64,000 nucleotides of DNA, taken from contig NZ_WBVQ01000001.1 in NCBI RefSeq assembly GCF_008933165.1, positions 620,001-684,000 of the forward strand, given 5' to 3'. This DNA is from Phaeocystidibacter marisrubri. Its GTDB lineage: Bacteria; Bacteroidota; Bacteroidia; Flavobacteriales; Schleiferiaceae. Shown one piece after another: positions 39,979-47,737 of the stretch. Each line of letters opens with the position of its first letter. Position 1 is the stretch's first letter. The translations under genes and the position numbers were made by a program. The notes under the pieces are model-generated. The model made no database searches. It was not told the DNA's origin and worked only from the letters and a program-made list of their open reading frames with translations.

Positions 39979-42561
39979 TTGCGGCGCGTACTAGCCCTCA
40001 TACCTAAGTTATTAACGCTACTTGTTGGCTTCCAATTGTCGGCTCAAGTCCACAATTCTGGAGACACAACAGGCGTATATCTATCCGATTCACTGGAAGT
40101 GCCGGGTGATACACTCATTGATTCTACCGTAGCATTAACAGATACCATGCCTAAGGGAGGCAGTGATGCCCTTCGCGATAAAGTTAATTACAATGCGGAA
40201 GATTCCATCTCATACGACGTGCACGGTGGAACTGCTTATCTTTTCAATAAGGCGCATGTAGATTACGGCGACATCACCTTGGAAGCGGGATTCATTGCCA
40301 TCAATTTTGAAACGGGCGTGGTTACGGCTTCGGGAATACGAGACAGTTCTGGAATCATCCAGCAGAAACCGATTTTCACCGAAAAGGGAAAGCAGTACGC
40401 TTCGGATACCATTCGATACAACTTCAATACTCGACGGGCAAGAATACAAACTATTACCACCCAAGAAGGGGAGGGGTATATACACGGCTCACGAGTAAAG
40501 ATGGTTGATCAGAGCACATTCTTTATTGAAGACGTGAGTTTTACTACCTGTAATCTCGAGCATCCTCACTTTGATATAGTAGCTAGGAAGGCTAAAGTAG
40601 TGGCAGGTGAGAAAGTGGTAACTGGACCGGCCTTTTTACGTGTGGCGGATGTAACCACACCGCTCTTTGTGCCCTTTGGGTTTTTCCCTATGCAAGAGCG
40701 AAGAGCAAGCGGTATCATTATTCCCTCTTATACGGATCAAATTGATAGAGGATTCGGTTTGTTGGGAGGTGGGTACTATTGGGCCGTGAACGATTATGTG
40801 GATCTCATTTTTACTGGTGATATCTATACCAAGGGCACGTATGCCTTGAATTTGGGGTCGAATTATCGCGTGAAATATGCGTACAGCGGTAATATTTCAG
40901 CGGGTTTCTCTAGATTGAGAACGGGGGATCCACGCTACTCTGAAGCTGGTAACTATGGCGAGCAAAGGGACTTCAATATTCGTTGGACCCACAAGCAAGA
41001 TCCTAAGGCTCGTCCAGATTTGCGATTAAATGCGAATGTGAATTTTGCGACGAGTTCATACTATAGAAACAACTCTACCAATCCTGAAGACATCCTTCAG
41101 AACAGTTTTCAGAGTTCTATCAACCTCGCTAAGACTTGGCAAGGGACGCCGTTTACTTTAAACATGGCACTTCGTCATCAACAGAATAACGGTACACAAA
41201 TCTTTACTATGGATTTGCCTGAAATAGCATTTGCTATGAACCGTATCCAACCTTTTGAAGGAGATGGAATAGGAGCGAAGAAGTGGTACGAGAACATCGG
41301 TTTGGTGTACAATCTCAATGCGAAAACAGAAATTCGAGATAGCATAGCGGCATATAGTGATATAAGCAGACTCACTCAGCAGAATCGATTGAGATATGGC
41401 GCCCAGAATGTTGTAGGTATGACTTGGAATACCAAGATATTTAAGTTCGCCACTTTAACTCCGACTGTAAATTATTCCGCTTCACTCTTACCCAAGAGAT
41501 ATTCCTACGCTTACGATGATGTGAGTCAGTCGGTAGTGACCGATACCATTGATGGTTTCAACCTCTTGCAACGCGTAAGTGCCAATGCCAACTTCACCAC
41601 GAAGCTTTATGGTATCTTTAATTTCAAGGGGAGATTTAGCGGTCTTCAACACATCATTACACCGACCATTGGAATTAGTTACACACCAGATTTCACAAGT
41701 GATTTCTGGAACTACTATCAAACTGTTCAAATTGATTCGGCGGGTAATACGGAAGATCGATTTGTTTATCAAGGCCTATTGTATGCGCCTACACCAGGAC
41801 AAGGTGGTGGTCAGATCAACTTCAACCTCTTGAATAACTTCAATGGTAAGTGGAGATCTAGAAACGATTCCATAGGAGAGAAAAAATTCGCCTTACTCGA
41901 ACGATTAAATATTTCAACGGCTTATAATTTTCAAGCGGATCGCTTTAAGATGCAGCCTTTGAATATCAATACCAATAACACCTTCTTTGACGGTAAATTG
42001 GGATTCAATTACCAAGGGGTTTTTGATTTCTATGGGATTGATACAGCTGGGAACAGAGTGGATGTTTCTGCATTGGATCAGAATGGAAAACTACTCCGAA
42101 ACACGCAGAACACCCTTTCGTTTGATTTGCGATTGAGCGGTGGAGAAAAAGGGGAGAATAAGAGAGCGACGGGTCCTCTTGGGTTGATGCAAAACGACCC
42201 CAACTACTACATGATTTACGATTACATGAATGTAAGTGCACTGTGGACGTTGAACTTCTCTTATTCCTATCAAACTCGAGTTAATCGACTAAAAACCAAT
42301 GTGACGCAAACCTTGCAATTTTCTGGATCAATAGAGCCTACTCCGAATTGGCGACTCGGCTTTAGCTCGGGGTATGATATTGAGAATGGAGGATTGAGCT
42401 ATACAACCATCGATCTAAAACGAGATTTGCACTGTTGGGAATTGAGCGTACGTTGGGTACCGTTCGGCACACTCAGAAGTTACACCTTTGCGATCCAAGC
42501 AAAAGCTGCGATGTTCCGGGATATTAAGTACGAGCAGAATCGCAGACAGGGGCAGTTGTAA
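39979..42561 (+). CDS. lptD: LptD-like LPS assembly outer-membrane protein
   Basis: An 860-residue protein with a signal peptide (LALIPKLLTLLVGFQLSAQ). The N-terminal OstA-like region (SISYDVHGGTAYLFNKAHVDYGD) is followed by a large LptD barrel (PLFVPFGFFPMQERRASGIIIPSYTD, then many strands to the end). It inserts LPS into the outer leaflet with LptE. The start is TTG at 39979, unusual for an essential gene, but the signal peptide begins there. It is divergent from the amidase gene and its 3' end overlaps the trpG/pabA gene by 38 bases. Confidence 0.9.
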   Translation: MRRVLALIPKLLTLLVGFQLSAQVHNSGDTTGVYLSDSLEVPGDTLIDSTVALTDTMPKGGSDALRDKVNYNAEDSISYDVHGGTAYLFNKAHVDYGDITLEAGFIAINFETGVVTASGIRDSSGIIQQKPIFTEKGKQYASDTIRYNFNTRRARIQTITTQEGEGYIHGSRVKMVDQSTFFIEDVSFTTCNLEHPHFDIVARKAKVVAGEKVVTGPAFLRVADVTTPLFVPFGFFPMQERRASGIIIPSYTDQIDRGFGLLGGGYYWAVNDYVDLIFTGDIYTKGTYALNLGSNYRVKYAYSGNISAGFSRLRTGDPRYSEAGNYGEQRDFNIRWTHKQDPKARPDLRLNANVNFATSSYYRNNSTNPEDILQNSFQSSINLAKTWQGTPFTLNMALRHQQNNGTQIFTMDLPEIAFAMNRIQPFEGDGIGAKKWYENIGLVYNLNAKTEIRDSIAAYSDISRLTQQNRLRYGAQNVVGMTWNTKIFKFATLTPTVNYSASLLPKRYSYAYDDVSQSVVTDTIDGFNLLQRVSANANFTTKLYGIFNFKGRFSGLQHIITPTIGISYTPDFTSDFWNYYQTVQIDSAGNTEDRFVYQGLLYAPTPGQGGGQINFNLLNNFNGKWRSRNDSIGEKKFALLERLNISTAYNFQADRFKMQPLNINTNNTFFDGKLGFNYQGVFDFYGIDTAGNRVDVSALDQNGKLLRNTQNTLSFDLRLSGGEKGENKRATGPLGLMQNDPNYYMIYDYMNVSALWTLNFSYSYQTRVNRLKTNVTQTLQFSGSIEPTPNWRLGFSSGYDIENGGLSYTTIDLKRDLHCWELSVRWVPFGTLRSYTFAIQAKAAMFRDIKYEQNRRQGQL

Positions 42562-43120
42562 CCCAGTTAGAAAGAAATACTCTTCCGAATTTAGTCAAGA
42601 TACTCTCTGGGTGAAACTGGAATGCCACCCAAGGCAATGTGGTGTGTTGAATCGCCATGATTACCCCTTCTTCGGATCGTCCTAAGACCTTCCAATCCGC
42701 AGGTAGCTCAGATTCTACTGCAGCCCAACTGTGATACAATCCGACTTCCGTTTTATGAGGGATTTCGGCAAACAGGTTGCTATCGGACAGTTCAACGGTG
42801 AATGGAACTCCGTGGCGAACGGACTTGAGGTTGTAGAGTCGGCCACCCGTGATTTCGACCATGGCTTGAAGTCCGAGACAAATACCTAGAACTGGAATTT
42901 TTAGATTTCGAATCTCTTCCAATGCAGACATCAATGCTCCAGATTCAGAAGGGAGTCCAGGCCCCGGGGAGAGCACAATTCTATCGAACATTGTGAAATC
43001 AACTCCTTCTAATGCATCATTGCGAAGTACCTGTACCGACACTTCGGTGGAAACGCGTTCTAGGTCGTGGACCAAGTTGAATGTGAAACTGTCGTAATTA
43101 TCAATGAGGAGCATCTTCAT
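42524..43120 (-). CDS. Anthranilate/aminodeoxychorismate synthase glutamine amidotransferase subunit
   Basis: A 198-residue class I glutamine amidotransferase of the TrpG/PabA group. It opens with LLIDNYDSFTFNLVHDLE; the catalytic Cys is in VLGICLGLQAM and the His-Glu pair in FQFHPESIL. It supplies ammonia for anthranilate or 4-amino-4-deoxychorismate synthesis. No trpE or pabB lies beside it, which favours the PabA or dual-use role. It ends with a tail (NWVTTAPVCDSART) that is encoded opposite the lptD C-terminus. Confidence 0.9.
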   Translation of the reverse strand: MKMLLIDNYDSFTFNLVHDLERVSTEVSVQVLRNDALEGVDFTMFDRIVLSPGPGLPSESGALMSALEEIRNLKIPVLGICLGLQAMVEITGGRLYNLKSVRHGVPFTVELSDSNLFAEIPHKTEVGLYHSWAAVESELPADWKVLGRSEEGVIMAIQHTTLPWVAFQFHPESILTKFGRVFLSNWVTTAPVCDSART

Positions 43121-43126
43121 GGAGAG

Positions 43127-43158
43127 CGAAATTACCTAAGTTTGGTCAAAACTCTCAA
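43127..43158 (-). promoter_or_regulatory. Promoter TTG-N21-TAATTTCG of trpG/pabA
   Basis: On the minus strand TTG at 43156-43158 and TAATTTCG at 43127-43134, 21 bases apart. The ATG at 43120 is only 6 bases after the -7 box. It overlaps the ridA promoter on the other strand. Confidence 0.65.
43137..43144 (+). promoter_or_regulatory. -7 promoter box TAAGTTTG of ridA
   Basis: An exact TAnnTTTG box 17 bases before the ridA ATG. It lies within the spacer of the opposing promoter. Confidence 0.55.
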
Positions 43159-43161
43159 GAA

Positions 43162-43542
43162 ATGAAAGAAGTCATTACAACTGATGAAGCACCAGCCCCT
43201 ATTGGTCCATATAATCAAGCGATTAAGAGCGGGAACACTATTTATGTATCCGGGCAAATTGCCATCAATCCAGCAACGGGAGAATTAGAAATGGGTGATA
43301 TTCAGATTGAAACCACTCGAGTTTTGGAGAATTTGAAAGCCGTATTGAAGGCCGGAGGGTTTCAATTGTCTGATGTAGTTAAATGCAGCATTTTCATTTC
43401 TGACATGGGCCAGTTTTCTCAGATCAATGACGTGTACTCCAAGTATTTTGATGGACACGAAGCACCTGCACGAGAGACCGTACAGGTTTCGTGTTTACCA
43501 AAAAATGTGAATGTTGAAATCAGCTGTATCGCTGTTCAATAG
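43162..43542 (+). CDS. ridA: RidA family enamine/imine deaminase
   Basis: A 126-residue RidA protein, which hydrolyses reactive 2-aminoacrylate and related imines from PLP enzymes. It has APAPIGPYNQAIKSGNTIYVSGQ, the Arg in PARETVQVSCLPKNVNVEIS that binds the carboxylate, and the terminal EISCIAVQ. It is monocistronic, with its own promoter. Its stop codon overlaps the end of the convergent membrane-protein gene by 7 bases. Confidence 0.95.
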   Translation: MKEVITTDEAPAPIGPYNQAIKSGNTIYVSGQIAINPATGELEMGDIQIETTRVLENLKAVLKAGGFQLSDVVKCSIFISDMGQFSQINDVYSKYFDGHEAPARETVQVSCLPKNVNVEISCIAVQ

Positions 43543-44036
43543 TTCGTTGCGGCCATGGCAGTGAGCATTGCAATGAAGAAAGTGACAATGATGAAGGCCA
43601 AATAGATAATGAGAAGAATTCCGTAGAATTTAACGGCTTGGGTTAGTTTTTCCAATGCGTAAATTCCCTCTGCCACAGATGCTGAACGAATCGCTCTTGC
43701 ACCAGAAGTACAAGATTGGTGAAATCTGAAGATGGGGTATATGGCAACAACTGAGATTACCACATAGATAAAACCAACCAAAACTATTGATCCACCACTG
43801 GAGCGGTTTAAGAAAGTGCCATATGCATTTCGATGATCGGAGTAGGTAGATGCGGATATCCCACTCATGATAAGGTACAGTCCTACAAGCAATAGTAGTC
43901 CCAACAGAATATAGGATGTGATGGAGATGAACTTACCCCATTTAGAATAGGTGGTAATCGTTTTAGTAAGCGAAGAATTCAACAAAAAGTCATTGGAACC
44001 TTCATTGTGTACGTCGTCGTCTAATGTGTCAATCAT
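43536..44036 (-). CDS. DUF5362-like membrane protein
   Basis: A 166-residue protein with three membrane segments (FISITSYILLGLLLLVGLYLIMSG, IVLVGFIYVVISVVAIYPIF, ILLIIYLAFIIVTFFIAML). The middle region FHQSCTSGARAIRSASVAEGIYALEKLTQAVKFYG matches the DUF5362 type, common in Bacteroidota and of unknown function. The ATG at 44036 (MIDTLDDDVHN) is used because the longer frame crosses the lpdA promoter and start. Confidence 0.7.
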   Translation of the reverse strand: MIDTLDDDVHNEGSNDFLLNSSLTKTITTYSKWGKFISITSYILLGLLLLVGLYLIMSGISASTYSDHRNAYGTFLNRSSGGSIVLVGFIYVVISVVAIYPIFRFHQSCTSGARAIRSASVAEGIYALEKLTQAVKFYGILLIIYLAFIIVTFFIAMLTAMAATNY

Positions 44037-44065
44037 GAGAGATAGAATGAAATTTTTACGGACGT

Positions 44066-44073
44066 CGAATATA
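44066..44073 (-). promoter_or_regulatory. -7 promoter box TATATTCG
   Basis: A TAnnTTCG variant 29 bases upstream of the ATG at 44036; no clear -33 element. Confidence 0.4.
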
Positions 44074-44131
44074 GATTCAAATCTCATGAAACGCGAATGT
44101 GCTTGTGGAAGGATATTCAGACAATAAGACT

Positions 44132-44139
44132 TACCTTCG
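44132..44139 (+). promoter_or_regulatory. -7 promoter box TACCTTCG of lpdA
   Basis: A TAnnTTCG variant 25 bases upstream of the lpdA ATG; the nearest TTG is 26 bases further up, slightly far. Confidence 0.45.
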
Positions 44140-44164
44140 CATACCGATATAAAAATGTACTCCC

Positions 44165-45553
44165 ATGGATTTTGATTTGATCGTTCTCGGTAGTGGTCCC
44201 GGCGGTTATGTAGCCGCAATTCGCGCAGCTCAACTAGGGCTTAAAACAGCTATCGTTGAAAAGGAGAACTTGGGTGGTGTCTGTCTTAACTGGGGTTGTA
44301 TCCCTACAAAGGCATTGATCAAAAGCGCTCAAGTATTCGAATACATGAATCACGCAGAAGACTACGGTCTATCTGTAAAAGATGCTTCTCACGATTTCTC
44401 GAAAGTAGTGGCTCGCAGCCGCGACGTTGCCAACGGAATGAGCAACGGTATTCAATTCTTGATGAAGAAGAATAAAATCGAGGTAATCAAGGGAACCGGT
44501 GTTGTGATGCCGGGCAAGAAAATTGAAGTTACGGATGAAAAGGGTGGTAAGAAAACCTACGCAGCCAAGAGCATTGTAATTGCTACAGGTGGTCGTTCAC
44601 GTGAGCTTCCAAACCTTCCACAAGACGGGAAGAAAATCATTGGCTACCGCGAGGCTATGACCTTGGCTAATCAGCCTAAGAGCATGGTGATTGTTGGTTC
44701 TGGTGCGATTGGCGTTGAGTTCGCCTATGTATACAGCGCATTGGGAACGAAAGTGACCATCGTTGAATATATGCCGCGTATTGTTCCTGTTGAGGACGAG
44801 GAGGTATCAAAAGAACTCGAACGTACCTTCAAGAAAGCAGGTATGGATATCAAAACCGGAGCAGAAGTAACCCATGTGGATACCTCTGGTGAAGGTTGTG
44901 TGGTAACTTACAAGGACAAGAAAGGCGAGCAGAAGATTGAATGCGACGTGGTTCTTTCTGCAGTTGGTGTTACAGCAAATATCGAGAACATTGGACTCGA
45001 GAAAACTGGAATCAAAACAGAGAAAGGAAAAATCGTTGTTGACGAATTCTACCGTACTAACGTAGATGGTTTCTATGCGATCGGTGACGTAGTTCCTGGT
45101 CAGGCGCTTGCTCACGTTGCTTCCGCTGAAGGAATTATTTGTGTAGAGAAGATCGCAGGTCATTCTCCTGAGCCATTGGATTATGGTAATATCCCTGGAT
45201 GTACTTATTGTTCTCCAGAGATTAGCTCTGTAGGTTACACCGAATCAGCAGCCAAAGAAGCCGGTTACGAAGTTAAAGTAGGTAAGTTCCCATTCAGTGC
45301 GTCAGGTAAGGCTTCTGCCGCTGGTGCTAAAGGTGGATTCGTAAAAATGATCTACGATGCAAAATACGGTGAACTTCTAGGTGCCCATATGATCGGCGCA
45401 AACGTAACTGAAATGATCGCTGAGATTGTGGTTGCGCGTAAGCTCGAAACTACAGGTCATGAAATTTTGAAAGCTGTTCATCCACACCCGACAATGTCGG
45501 AAGCTGTAATGGAAGCTACTGCTGCTGCTTACGATGAAGTGATTCACTTGTAA
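44165..45553 (+). CDS. lpdA: Dihydrolipoyl dehydrogenase
   Basis: A 462-residue flavoprotein, the E3 subunit of 2-oxoacid dehydrogenase complexes. The redox disulfide is in GGVCLNWGCIPTK (Cys40, Cys45), FAD binds through LGSGPGGYVAAIRAAQ, NAD through VIVGSGAIGVEFAYV, and the catalytic dyad is in HPHPTMSE near residues 439-446. Length and order are standard. Codon use is biased towards abundant codons, as for a highly expressed gene. No E1 or E2 genes are adjacent; a strong terminator follows. Confidence 0.97.
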   Translation: MDFDLIVLGSGPGGYVAAIRAAQLGLKTAIVEKENLGGVCLNWGCIPTKALIKSAQVFEYMNHAEDYGLSVKDASHDFSKVVARSRDVANGMSNGIQFLMKKNKIEVIKGTGVVMPGKKIEVTDEKGGKKTYAAKSIVIATGGRSRELPNLPQDGKKIIGYREAMTLANQPKSMVIVGSGAIGVEFAYVYSALGTKVTIVEYMPRIVPVEDEEVSKELERTFKKAGMDIKTGAEVTHVDTSGEGCVVTYKDKKGEQKIECDVVLSAVGVTANIENIGLEKTGIKTEKGKIVVDEFYRTNVDGFYAIGDVVPGQALAHVASAEGIICVEKIAGHSPEPLDYGNIPGCTYCSPEISSVGYTESAAKEAGYEVKVGKFPFSASGKASAAGAKGGFVKMIYDAKYGELLGAHMIGANVTEMIAEIVVARKLETTGHEILKAVHPHPTMSEAVMEATAAAYDEVIHL

Positions 45554-45573
45554 GAAGTACGGATAAATAGATG

Positions 45574-45605
45574 AAAGCCGACTCGCATTGAGTCGGCTTT
45601 TTTTA
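45574..45605 (+). terminator. Terminator of lpdA
   Basis: Eleven-base perfect arms (AAAGCCGACTC) with a 5-nt loop and a run of T. Confidence 0.92.
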
Positions 45606-45815
45606 TGCACATTTCTCTGATTATTACTGCCCCCAGATCAGGGGCCACCAAGCCTCCTCCCCGAATTAAGGTACAAAACAGTCAACTATTAGTCGTATGA
45701 TAAACGTTTACAATCAACTAGTTTTGAACTGTTTAAGCGAGGATTTTCTGCCTTGAGATTTGCTTTACTTTTCTTCGTAATCCTTAACTTGAGACCGGGT
45801 GGGCGGAGGAACTCC
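45606..45815. other. Intergenic stretch with GC-rich block and inverted repeat, unassigned
   Basis: No open frame is supported. It holds a GC-rich block with a small hairpin (GCCCC/GGGGC, 45629-45645), then an AT-rich part with arms AAACAGT (45676-45682) and ACTGTTT (45728-45734) that enclose two copies of CAACTA. This could be a small structured RNA or just the 3' end of the minus-strand gene; nothing decisive is visible. Confidence 0.3.
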
Positions 45816-46559
45816 CTACCATCCAGAGTCGTACAGAATGACGACTTTTTCAGTGTCCAGCATTCTCAAGAATGCCTCCACCATGGGGTAGTAAGCATTT
45901 ATAAACTCTATATATTCGGGTGACGACTTGCTTTTGTATTCGTACAAGTTTTTGAGTTGATTCTCTCTTTTTGCGTGTAAGGCTGCCATGCTTCTCAAGG
46001 TGGCAATGACTTCCTCTGTGCGCTCTGAGTGCTCATGAATGAGTAGGTAGAAAGTAGGATATAGGATATCAATGCAGTCTTCACGCCCACACATGTTGAA
46101 AGGTACAGTGAAGAACGCCGTGTCAATTACAGCTGAGGTCATCCATTCCGCATCATCCGGACTGAGAGTACTGAATATACCATCCAACGTAGAACCTTGA
46201 TAACTCTCAATTAAGTTCACTGTGATAATCTGATTAATCTGAATGCGAACCGTATCGCTGAGTGCGTAATGATCACCAAATGAATAACCAGAGCTTATCA
46301 TTTTTGGGGAGTATACCACGAGGTTGTAAAAGAAGATGGCCACACTGTCAGATTCACGGTTGTACGCGAATAGCTCTATCCATTTTTGGAGACTAAATGA
46401 AGAATTGGGACGGTCAAATCCGTAGTGATATACTTGGTATTCACTTAATGTACCCTGTTCATCTTGCGTTACGATATCAACTTTAGTGTAGTAATCATTA
46501 TATTCGGAATATGCCGTCAGACTGGTGAGTATGATGGCGATGGTCATCAATTTCTTCAT
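45816..46559 (-). CDS. Exported protein of unknown function
   Basis: A 247-residue protein with a signal peptide (KKLMTIAIILTSLTAYS). The chain is rich in Tyr, Asp and Ser, with an Ala/Leu-rich helical C-terminal part (RSMAALHAKRENQLKNLYEYKSK). No family is recognised. The ATG at 46559 is used; the longer frame enters the promoter region of the divergent barrel gene at 46601. The short divergent spacing of 41 bases suggests common control of the two exported proteins. Confidence 0.6.
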   Translation of the reverse strand: MKKLMTIAIILTSLTAYSEYNDYYTKVDIVTQDEQGTLSEYQVYHYGFDRPNSSFSLQKWIELFAYNRESDSVAIFFYNLVVYSPKMISSGYSFGDHYALSDTVRIQINQIITVNLIESYQGSTLDGIFSTLSPDDAEWMTSAVIDTAFFTVPFNMCGREDCIDILYPTFYLLIHEHSERTEEVIATLRSMAALHAKRENQLKNLYEYKSKSSPEYIEFINAYYPMVEAFLRMLDTEKVVILYDSGW

Positions 46560-46600
46560 TTCGGAACGTGTATTGTTTTCAAGATAGCGAACTTCGCAAC

Positions 46601-47236
46601 ATGCGGTATCTACTCTCTTTTTTTGTCTTACTTTTTTCACTTTCAACAACCGCTCAAAGGGATACAGCTCGCGCTTTTCAACAAGTGAGGATCAGTTTGA
46701 ATGTTCCTTTTGCTGTTTCTGGTGAAGCCCGGCCAGGCTTCGGCGTTGAGTTTATGCATTACGGCGTTCAGTGGGAACGCAGCGCATTGTATTTGTTGGG
46801 CGGAATTCATGTGGTGAATACCTCCAACTTAGACTCGAATGTGGTTTACGACTTTGAGAATGCAGGACGTACGATCATGTACAATCATAAGGTTCAATTT
46901 TGGGAAGTTCAATTGGGACTAGGTTATAGATCTCTGATTTATGGAGATCGTTTTGGATATGAAATAAATGCACATGTTGGATTGGGGGCAAGCCGACTTC
47001 ACGGAGCATTGATTCAGCCCAATCCGCGAGATTATACCTATTGGAATAATGCCGGTTTTACAGGAGGAGGCAGTGTCGGATTGTTCTATGTGTGCCATTG
47101 GAATGAGCATTTAATTCCCCTATCCATAGGCTATGACTGGAACCATACGCTGGGTAAAACTCGTCGTCGAACTGCCTATTCACACACGGGGCCTCTTCCT
47201 TCCATCCGATTTTCTATAGGATGGCTTTTTTGTTGA
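46601..47236 (+). CDS. Exported outer-membrane-type protein of unknown function
   Basis: A 211-residue protein with a signal peptide (RYLLSFFVLLFSLSTTAQ). Strands such as VRISLNVPFAVSGEARPGFGVEFMHYG and IRFSIGWLFC at the end suggest a small barrel or lipocalin-like fold. The second half of the downstream DNA runs into the promoter of the 47282 gene. It is divergent from the exported protein at 45816-46559. Confidence 0.65.
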   Translation: MRYLLSFFVLLFSLSTTAQRDTARAFQQVRISLNVPFAVSGEARPGFGVEFMHYGVQWERSALYLLGGIHVVNTSNLDSNVVYDFENAGRTIMYNHKVQFWEVQLGLGYRSLIYGDRFGYEINAHVGLGASRLHGALIQPNPRDYTYWNNAGFTGGGSVGLFYVCHWNEHLIPLSIGYDWNHTLGKTRRRTAYSHTGPLPSIRFSIGWLFC

Positions 47237-47245
47237 TGTGAGATC

Positions 47246-47277
47246 TTGGTGAGAACAAACCAAAGGTCGTATCTTCA
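47246..47277 (+). promoter_or_regulatory. Promoter TTG-N21-TATCTTCA
   Basis: TTG at 47246-47248 and TATCTTCA at 47270-47277. The ATG at 47282 follows 4 bases later, which suggests a leaderless mRNA. Confidence 0.5.
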
Positions 47278-47281
47278 ACAT

Positions 47282-47737
47282 ATGACTGATGAATTCTTGA
47301 TGGAAGAAGTTCCGGCGTTGTTGCGCAAGTTGAACGAGGATAGAGAGCCCCTCTGGGGAAGTATGAATGCGCTCCAAATGGTGGATCACGTCTACAACGC
47401 GTTTGTGTTGAGCCAGAATAAAACCCATTGGGCAGTTCGTGCCCCAGAAGATAAATTGGAGGCGGCCAAGCATTTCCTGCACAGTGAAAAGCCCTTGCCT
47501 CGAAATGTCCCTCTTCCGGAAGGCTTTGTTAAGGCCCCCGTAGAACCTTCAGCAAACCTTAAGGAAGCTTCTGAACGTTTATTAAATGAGATACCTTCTT
47601 TTCTCAAAGCGATCGATCAGCCAAATTATGTGGCTTATCATCCTGATTTTGGGAAGATGAATGCGAAGGATATTCTCATCCTGATGCGCAAACACACTCG
47701 CCATCATTTCGCACAATTCGGACTTATAGAAAGATGA
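47282..47737 (+). CDS. DinB/DUF1569-like protein
   Basis: A 151-residue helical protein. WGSMNALQMVDHVYNAF near the N-terminus and MRKHTRHHFAQFGLIER at the C-terminus supply the His residues typical of the DinB-like four-helix metal-binding fold, DUF1569 branch. Members are thought to be metal-dependent thiol-transfer or related enzymes, but the reaction is unknown here. It overlaps the patatin gene by 4 bases. Confidence 0.75.
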   Translation: MTDEFLMEEVPALLRKLNEDREPLWGSMNALQMVDHVYNAFVLSQNKTHWAVRAPEDKLEAAKHFLHSEKPLPRNVPLPEGFVKAPVEPSANLKEASERLLNEIPSFLKAIDQPNYVAYHPDFGKMNAKDILILMRKHTRHHFAQFGLIER

